Origin: Catenulispora rubra
GTDB lineage: Bacteria > Actinomycetota > Actinomycetes > Streptomycetales > Catenulisporaceae
Assembly (NCBI RefSeq): GCF_015356825.1
Contig: NZ_JAACYW010000041.1
Location: 1-57,829, forward strand
DNA length: 57,829 nt
Direction of reading: 5' to 3'
A program made the translations under genes and the position numbers. Below, piece by piece: positions 52,335 through 57,829 of this stretch (the stretch's first letter is position 1; each line of letters begins with the position of its first letter). A model generated the notes under the pieces. The model had not been told where the DNA came from. It saw nothing but the letters and a program-made list of their open reading frames with translations, and ran no database searches.

Positions 52335-54413
52335 ATGGAAACAACCACCTGGATACACACGACCCTGACGCTTGGCCCGCACGGCCTGACCCCGACCAGC
52401 GCCAACGCGGTGTCCGCGGCACTGGAATCGGCAATCGAGGACGGCGACCTCACCCGCTTCCACTTCCTGCGCAAAGACAGCGGTATGCGGCTGCGCGCAG
52501 CCGGCCCCAAGGCAGCCGACCGCCTGCCGTCCATCCTGGACACCCTGGCGAACCAGGATCTGATCGCGGCGTGGAGGCCCGGGGTCTACGAGCCGGAGGT
52601 CGAGGCGTTCGGCGGCTCCGCAGGCATGGACGCCGCTCACGACCTATTCTGCGCCGACAGCCGCACCATCCTGATCGGTCTCGCAGCCGAGCACGCCAGC
52701 GGGCCCCGAGCACGGGAGGCCGCCGTGCTACTGCTGTCCACGCTGCTGCGCGGTGCACGCTTGGACTGGTACGAGATCGGCGACGTGTGGTCCAGAATCG
52801 CCGCCGAGCGACCGCCTGTCACCGCGCCGGAAGGCGCGCGACTGGCGCGGTCCTGCGCCGCAGTGCAGTCCTTGATGCACGCCGACGCAACACAGGTGAA
52901 AGCCGGTCCCGGTTGGGACGCGCGGGTACAGGCATTCGCCAAGGCCGGAGCCCGCGTACGCGCTCTGGCCGATGACGGAGACCTAAGCCGAGGCCAAACG
53001 CGACAGGTCGGGTTGCGCGCGGTCCTGGCCCACCACGCGATCTTCGCTCTCAACCGGGCTGGCTTGAGCGGCGTACATCAGGCCGCGCTGGCGCTCCTGG
53101 CCAAGACAGTCGTGTTCTCACCGGCGTCTAACGTGTCGGCCCCTGACGCCGACGCCCCCACGGCTAGCCTCGTCCAGATGGAGTCCACCATCACCCCCAC
53201 CGCCGCCGACCAAGCCTCCGAACTGCGCGCCACCCTGGTCCAGAATCTCAAGGACGCGGACGTTCTGTACGACCCGCGCACCGCCGAGGCGTTCCTGGCC
53301 GTTGAGCGCCACAAGTTCCTCCCCGGCGTCGATCTCGCCACCGCGTACGCCGACGACGCTGTCACCGTCAAGACCGCTGATACCGGCATCGCCATCTCCG
53401 CGATCTCCCAGCCCACCATCGTGGCGACGATGCTCCAGCAGCTCGACGCGCAGCCCGGAGAGCGCATCCTGGAGGCAGGCGCGGCCACCGGCTACAACGC
53501 CGCGTTGATCGGAAACCTGGTCGGCCCCAATGGGCACGTATGGACGATCGACGTCGATCAGGACCTCATCGACGGTGCGAATGCCCATCTGGCCGCAGCC
53601 GGGGTCGGCAACGTGACCGCGGTCCTGGGTGACGGTGGCGCGGGACTCCCCGCGTACGGTCCGTACGACCGGATCATTTTCACGGTCGGCGCGGGCAACG
53701 TACCGGCCGCGATCCTGGACCAGCTCGCGCCCGGCGGACGCCTGGTCATCCCCGTGCGTATCCGGGGCGGGGTGTCCCGCGCGATCGCGCTTCAGCGCGA
53801 CGGCGACCAGTGGGTGTCGGTGTCCTCGGAGATGGCCACATTCATGCCGCTGCGCAAGGGCATCGCCGACGACGAACGCGTCATCACGGCCTTGAGCGAA
53901 GACGGTGGCGTGACCCTGCACACCTACGCCGAGCAGAACGTGGACACCACCGCGATCACCAAGGCGCTGGACTACTTGGGGTACGAGGTGTTCACTGGCG
54001 TGAAGTTCCGCAAGGGGACGACGTGGGAGTGGCTGAACCTGTGGCTGACGTGTGCCCTCCCCAGCGGCATCTCCCGCATGCCGACATCCGGACCGCTGGT
54101 CGAGTCCGGGAAGATCCGTCCGCAGTTCCCGTGGGGCTCGATGGCCGCCGTCGAGGCCGACACCATCGCCTACCTGTCTATGCGTGAAGGCCAGGACGAG
54201 TCCGGGCGCTTCTGGGAGGCTGCGGTCATCGGCCACGGCGCGAACGCCGCCGCGCTGGCCGAGGCCACGGGCGAGCAGATCCGGGCCTGGAGCGAGGGAC
54301 ATCGCGACACCGTTCCCACATTCCGCGTCGCCACCGGCCCCAGCCGGGAAACGCTCCGCGGCCGGTTCACGGTCGACAAGCCCGGAAGCCGGATCGCCCT
54401 GGACTGGGCCTGA
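52335..54413 (+). CDS. LanB C-type elimination domain fused to protein-isoaspartate-like O-methyltransferase (FxLD system)
   Basis: A 692-aa two-part enzyme; ATG 52335 follows AGGGAGAA. Residues about 1-240 match the thiopeptide-type/SpaB_C elimination domain (WIHTTLTLGPHGLTPTSANA, FHFLRKDSGMRLRAAG, YEPEVEAFGG, HDLFCADSRTILIGLA), which removes glutamate to form dehydro residues. Residues about 285-480 are a PCMT fold: VERHKFLPGVDL, ISQPTIVATMLQQL and the SAM-binding EAGAATGYNAALIGNLVG (about 376-393). A C-terminal extension of about 200 residues is unassigned. The N-terminal part should complement the short LanB, while the methyltransferase probably esterifies a core Asp, leading to succinimide or isoAsp as in related clusters. 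The outcome is inference. Confidence 0.9.
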   Translation: METTTWIHTTLTLGPHGLTPTSANAVSAALESAIEDGDLTRFHFLRKDSGMRLRAAGPKAADRLPSILDTLANQDLIAAWRPGVYEPEVEAFGGSAGMDAAHDLFCADSRTILIGLAAEHASGPRAREAAVLLLSTLLRGARLDWYEIGDVWSRIAAERPPVTAPEGARLARSCAAVQSLMHADATQVKAGPGWDARVQAFAKAGARVRALADDGDLSRGQTRQVGLRAVLAHHAIFALNRAGLSGVHQAALALLAKTVVFSPASNVSAPDADAPTASLVQMESTITPTAADQASELRATLVQNLKDADVLYDPRTAEAFLAVERHKFLPGVDLATAYADDAVTVKTADTGIAISAISQPTIVATMLQQLDAQPGERILEAGAATGYNAALIGNLVGPNGHVWTIDVDQDLIDGANAHLAAAGVGNVTAVLGDGGAGLPAYGPYDRIIFTVGAGNVPAAILDQLAPGGRLVIPVRIRGGVSRAIALQRDGDQWVSVSSEMATFMPLRKGIADDERVITALSEDGGVTLHTYAEQNVDTTAITKALDYLGYEVFTGVKFRKGTTWEWLNLWLTCALPSGISRMPTSGPLVESGKIRPQFPWGSMAAVEADTIAYLSMREGQDESGRFWEAAVIGHGANAAALAEATGEQIRAWSEGHRDTVPTFRVATGPSRETLRGRFTVDKPGSRIALDWA

Positions 54414-54414
54414 C

Positions 54415-55521
54415 ATGCCGGTCGACGCGATAGCACACCGATTCCCGCTGGTGAGCCGGGTCAAGCCGCCGGGCCGGCCTCTGGCCGCCCGCGTCGCGGC
54501 CCTGGGGCGCACCCGGCGGGAATCGGCGCCGGACGACCACTACCAGCAGGTCGCGCTCGCCTCAGAGGTGTTCAACGTCGCCGCTCTCATCGCCTCGGAC
54601 TGCGGCATGCCCCATCAGGCCCGCGACCTGTGCTGGCGTCAGTACGCAGTGTTCAACGCCGCCCGGCCGCTGAGCCCGCAACTGGCCAAGCTCGCGCTTC
54701 AGCCGGTGCTGAACATCCCCCGGCAGATGATCCGCGACGGCAACGGAGTCGGCGCGTACGACGTCCTCCAAGAACTGCTTCGCGCCGCACAGGAGCGTCG
54801 GCAGGCCGACGTCGCCGGGTACCGGATCGACATGGCCGACGTCACCCGCTACCAGGCGGGCCACCACGCGGTCTGCACGCAGCTGTGGGCTGCGCTCGGG
54901 GCAGATGGAAGCCGGGCTCTGGCACAGGCCGGGCGCTGGGGCGAGGCGGCGTCCGCCCTGGCCGCTCACAAGTTGGTCGGCAACAGGCTGCTGGACGGCC
55001 GCCAGATCGCCGTCATATCGCTGTTGGAAAGAGGTCTCGCCGATCAGGCTGCGGCGATGGTCGACGCCAGCGCCATCACCGAGTCCTGGGAGAAGACGGC
55101 CGCGGCGGTCCTGCGGGCCTACTGCGCTACCTGGATGCCTGAAGGCGATCGGCACGTCGAGGTCGCTGTGGGCGAGGCACTGACACTCGTAGAGATCGCC
55201 GAGCCCACGACGGTGGTGTTCCGCATACGCGTCGGGCTTACCGCACTCGACATCGCACAGGGCCGAACGTCGCTGGCGTCGCGCCTCCAAGCCGCTGTCA
55301 TCGTCGCCGCCTGCACCGACGCCTATGCAGCACGAGAGGTTCTTGACCACAAAGCGAGCCGCGATTCAATGACAGCTCAAGACATCAAAGCATTGACTTC
55401 TATCGTTGACGCCTCTGGGTTCGGGCGGGGGGTGATGCCGCAAGAACAAGCGAGTCAGATGATGGAGTGCGTCGCTTCTGCGGAGGCCGATCTGCGCTCC
55501 CTTCTGGCCCAACAACGCTGA
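54415..55521 (+). CDS. Unknown protein at the end of the lanthipeptide operon
   Basis: A 368-aa protein; ATG 54415 lies 1 nt after the methyltransferase stop, so it is coupled. It is helical throughout, with repeat-like stretches (QVALASEVFNVAALIASDCG, AGHHAVCTQLWAALGADGSR, LAQAGRWGEAASALAAHKL) resembling TPR or the sensor part of XRE regulators, but no HTH. I recall similar proteins beside FxLD methyltransferases without a known function. The 3' end overlaps a convergent small gene by 67 nt. Confidence 0.75.
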   Translation: MPVDAIAHRFPLVSRVKPPGRPLAARVAALGRTRRESAPDDHYQQVALASEVFNVAALIASDCGMPHQARDLCWRQYAVFNAARPLSPQLAKLALQPVLNIPRQMIRDGNGVGAYDVLQELLRAAQERRQADVAGYRIDMADVTRYQAGHHAVCTQLWAALGADGSRALAQAGRWGEAASALAAHKLVGNRLLDGRQIAVISLLERGLADQAAAMVDASAITESWEKTAAAVLRAYCATWMPEGDRHVEVAVGEALTLVEIAEPTTVVFRIRVGLTALDIAQGRTSLASRLQAAVIVAACTDAYAAREVLDHKASRDSMTAQDIKALTSIVDASGFGRGVMPQEQASQMMECVASAEADLRSLLAQQR

Positions 55522-55691
55522 TAGCCGGCCCCGAGAAGGGCTCGGTTCGCGTTCTGCCAGTCTGGTGTACGAACGAGCCGGCGGACCAGGACGTAGGCGG
55601 CGGCAGAGACGAACGCGATCGTCATACCGCGTAGCAGTGCGCTCCACCCCAGGAACCCCAGGTAGTCGCCAACCAGCCCGGAGAGCTTCAC
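55455..55691 (-). CDS. Possible small membrane protein
   Basis: A 78-aa ORF from GTG 55691 preceded by AGGAAAG. It has an apolar N-terminal half with one membrane segment (LLRGMTIAFVSAAAYVLVRR, about 19-38) and a basic C-terminus. The 3' third overlaps the convergent 54415 gene, which weakens the case. Not recognised. Confidence 0.4.
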   Translation of the reverse strand: MKLSGLVGDYLGFLGWSALLRGMTIAFVSAAAYVLVRRLVRTPDWQNANRALLGAGYQRCWARRERRSASAEATHSII

Positions 55692-55850
55692 GTCTTTCCT
55701 GAACTAGTCGTGCTGCGACAGACTCGCTGGGCGGTCGAGGGCACCCGCGAGTTGCGGCAAATTGTGTGTGCGTTCGGGCGTGTCGCAGCTTGAGGCGCCC
55801 GTCCTCGCGTACGGTTTCGCAATGTACTCGCCGTGCAGACGTCTTGTCGC

Positions 55851-56807
55851 TCAGCGATCACGTACGTCGAGCGGCGATGTGCGACGGAGAAAATGCCGCC
55901 GCGAGTTGCTGCTGTTTAGCATCTGATGGCGCCGTGATCCGCCTCCGACGGCTTCCCGCATTCGGAGAATCGGTACGATCACCAACATCGCGAAGATCAT
56001 CGCCGAAGACCGCCGCTCCCTTCCTGGACCGAAGTGTGCGCGCAGCTCCCGTCGTACCGCGCCGGCCTCCGAGGTAAGATCGCGGATGGTGTACAACCGC
56101 CGCGTGGCGGTCGTCGCGATGCCGTCGGCAGCATCGAGCTCGCGGTCGTAGTGGTCGTCGAAGACCTGCAGGAGACCCCCGAGGCGGACGGCGGCGTCTT
56201 GGTCGGCCGAGCTCATTGCGGGCCGAAGGAGCGCGCACAGGGCGGCGACTCCCCAGCCGCCCTTTCCAAGCGTGATCTCGCGGACGTCCGCGTTGCTGAT
56301 CTCCGGACTTCGCTGTCGTGTGGATGCAATCTGCCAGGCGTGGACACGCCGGGCGATCTCGAACAGCGGGTCATCCCGACTCCGGCCCAGCTTCTCGTCG
56401 ATCGTTCGGTACAGCGATGCCAGCAGCGCCTCCAGTTCCGACCCCGGGTTGAACCCGCGACCGTGGAACAAGACGTCGAAACGGATGTGCTCCCGGTCCT
56501 CCATCAAGTCGTCGTACAGGCGCGTGAAGGCTCCGCCCAGCACCGCCATCTCCGGATCGAACCGGACATGCGCCGCGCCGGCGTAGCTCCACATCGCCAG
56601 ACCCACCTTGAACCCCGTGCCCAGCAGGCGTTGGCGCGCCTCTTGACGGAACACGGGATCGCCGATTCCCTGGTCCAGGAGCGGATCGACTGTCCGCTCG
56701 AACGCGCGGACCAGCTGGGGGATGTCTCGGGCCGCGTACCGGAGCAGTGCGGCCAGCCCGAGTGGCGAGGGAAGGCAGTGCACTGCATCGCGTCGCTGCG
56801 GTCGCAC
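55851..56807 (-). CDS. Class I isoprenoid-synthase-like enzyme
   Basis: A protein of up to 318 aa, all-helical, with two Asp-rich motifs: LYDDLMEDRE (about 98) as the first DDxxxD and VFDDHYDREL (about 215) as the second DDxxD. These are typical of trans-prenyl-diphosphate-dependent class I enzymes (prenyltransferases or terpene-cyclase-like). The GTG at 56807 is the longest start; no strong ribosome site is seen, so an internal GTG is possible. A C-terminal Arg/Ser tail looks non-conserved. No other terpenoid gene is nearby. Divergent from 56890. Confidence 0.75.
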   Translation of the reverse strand: MRPQRRDAVHCLPSPLGLAALLRYAARDIPQLVRAFERTVDPLLDQGIGDPVFRQEARQRLLGTGFKVGLAMWSYAGAAHVRFDPEMAVLGGAFTRLYDDLMEDREHIRFDVLFHGRGFNPGSELEALLASLYRTIDEKLGRSRDDPLFEIARRVHAWQIASTRQRSPEISNADVREITLGKGGWGVAALCALLRPAMSSADQDAAVRLGGLLQVFDDHYDRELDAADGIATTATRRLYTIRDLTSEAGAVRRELRAHFGPGRERRSSAMIFAMLVIVPILRMREAVGGGSRRHQMLNSSNSRRHFLRRTSPLDVRDR

Positions 56808-56889
56808 ACGTGCCCCCGTTCTCCCGGCCTCAGGCCGGGTATGCAGCTATGGGACGGATTCTCATGCCAGAGGGGGGAGACGGTCGCCA

Positions 56890-57399
56890 ATGAGCGCCGA
56901 TATGGAAGTTCCCAGACTCGGGCCCGATCAGCTGCGCCCGGAACTCCGCATACCGCTCGCACCGGCACGCGGCGCCGCCGCCGCACTGCGTGCGGCTTTG
57001 ACGTGGCTGGTCGTCCCCGCCTTCGCCGAGGCGCGCGGCGTCACGGTCCGCGCGGCCGCGATCGCCGTGTCGGCGGTGGTCGTCGGTCGATTCGCCTTTG
57101 TCGAGGGCCTGCGGCCGTGGCTGCTCGCCGCGGCCGTCATGGCGCTGGCGGTGTTGGCCGCCAGAGCGGTCGTCCTCAGCGTGGCCGAACGGCGCCAGCG
57201 GCGGTTCCAGGACGCCTGGCTGCGATCCCAGACCGACGCGCTTCGCGCCGCCTGGTTCGAGGTCGTGAGACTCACCGTGCTGCCCGTGCCGTCCGCCGCA
57301 TCCACTGTCTGGGACGCCGTCGGATACGACCTGACACGACCGGAGGACGTGCGCGAGCTTCGCCTCAGAGGCTGTTGCTCAATCGAACAGGGCCGTTGA
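56890..57399 (+). CDS. Membrane protein, unknown, probably truncated
   Basis: A 169-aa ORF; ATG 56890 follows GAGGGGGGAG. Two apolar segments (about 51-68 and 74-97, LRPWLLAAAVMALAVLAARA) are followed by a basic helical tail (ERRQRRFQDAWLRSQTDALR). The last eight residues (CCSIEQGR) fall at a sequence change near 57370 after which a different kind of sequence begins. The natural C-terminus may have been cut by a mobile element. Function unknown. Confidence 0.6.
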   Translation: MSADMEVPRLGPDQLRPELRIPLAPARGAAAALRAALTWLVVPAFAEARGVTVRAAAIAVSAVVVGRFAFVEGLRPWLLAAAVMALAVLAARAVVLSVAERRQRRFQDAWLRSQTDALRAAWFEVVRLTVLPVPSAASTVWDAVGYDLTRPEDVRELRLRGCCSIEQGR

Positions 57400-57492
57400 G
57401 CTGGGAAATCAGCGTCAGCTTGAGTGTGTAAGGGGTCGGTGATGGTGGCATAGCTTCCGGTGTCGGATTGCTCGATTCCCAGGAGGTCGCCG

Positions 57493-57829
57493 GTGGCTTC
57501 GACGGACAGCTTGCTGGATGCTCACGAGGTCGCGGTGCGGGCTCGGGTCGAGGAACTGCGGGAGCAGGCGGCGCGGGTGGGGGCGGAGCTCGGCGAGGCC
57601 GAGCTGGCGTTGGAGCACGTGGCGATCACCAAGGCGACGCTGGCGGTGGTGCTGGCCGGTGGCGGGCCTGATGGCGATGCCGCCGGCCGGCAGGCCGCCT
57701 CGGAGCGGGCCGCTGTCCCGTTCTGGAGCGTGGTGCTCGATGAGCGGGCGCTGCCGGCTGGCTATCGGGAACTGTGGGCGGTGCTGGTGAAGTCGCCGGA
57801 CGGGGTGCGGTGCAAGGCGGCGGCGGTGT
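57493..57829 (+). CDS. Partial ORF running off the window, coiled-coil protein possibly linked to a mobile element
   Basis: GTG 57493 behind a perfect AGGAGG opens a frame that continues past the window end (at least 112 residues). It begins VASTDSLLDAHEVAVRARVE and goes on with a Glu/Ala-rich coiled coil (EELREQAARVGAELGEAELA) and ALPAGYRELWAVLVKSPDGV. I recall such short coiled-coil proteins next to transposase genes in Streptomyces, so this may be the left side of an insertion element that begins near 57370. The link is not proven. Confidence 0.55.
   Translation, partial: MASTDSLLDAHEVAVRARVEELREQAARVGAELGEAELALEHVAITKATLAVVLAGGGPDGDAAGRQAASERAAVPFWSVVLDERALPAGYRELWAVLVKSPDGVRCKAAAV

Overview
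The window is high-GC DNA with actinomycete codon use. FxLD-type lanthipeptide genes, an AfsR/SARP regulator, a DUF397 protein, STAND ATPases and XRE regulators with helical-repeat tails all point to a Streptomyces-like actinomycete (order not resolvable by eye). All calls come from reading the sequence; no database search was run.

Left part (0.3-17.4 kb), chromosomal catabolism. It holds a secreted GH26 mannanase with a ricin-type CBM, an aldehyde dehydrogenase with an unusual C-terminus, and a minus-strand M20 amidohydrolase/TetR/SnoaL-like group. A divergent histidine kinase/response regulator pair follows, then a cyclase-family hydrolase overlapping an HpcH/HpaI aldolase, and a TetR gene divergent from an arylsulfatase across a palindromic operator. 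Next is a decayed stretch: a GDP-mannose 4,6-dehydratase 3' end joined to an IS3-family remnant, then an intact MpaB/DUF2236 protein preceded by a frameshifted alpha/beta hydrolase and a truncated amidohydrolase. A shared palindromic motif lies upstream of the M20 gene and of the hydrolase/MpaB pair.

Middle part (17.4-40 kb), accessory DNA. It starts with short repeats and a frameshifted zinc-ribbon recombinase. Then come an unrecognised 899-aa protein coupled to an L,D-transpeptidase-like protein, a STAND/TPR ATPase, a double-HTH regulator, a 1040-aa SARP-NB-ARC-TPR regulator, a DUF397 protein and a frameshifted gene sharing a short N-terminal motif with the STAND ATPase. A tRNA 3'-end fragment with its terminator, a cluster of CCAGCGGA repeats, a tyrosine integrase carrying HDLWHG instead of HDLRHG, and an excisionase-like gene mark an integration locus. 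Next to it is a 1322-aa TPR protein with a C-terminal PIN-like nuclease, the best candidate here for a conflict (defence) system.

Right part (40-57.8 kb) is dominated by a class I lanthipeptide locus of the FxLD type: regulators and a Nudix hydrolase, three small unknown proteins, the precursor (46.3 kb), a hairpin, a short LanB lacking the elimination domain, LanC, and a LanB-C-like elimination domain fused to a protein-isoaspartate-type methyltransferase (52.3 kb). Between lanC and the methyltransferase sits a roughly 2.3-kb regulatory cassette (an anti-sigma-like ATPase and two double-HTH regulators). It is flanked by two diverged copies of the lanC-end/methyltransferase-start junction, so the cluster has been split by a duplication-type insertion. 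The window ends with a class I isoprenoid-synthase-like gene, a membrane protein and a partial ORF that may belong to a mobile element.
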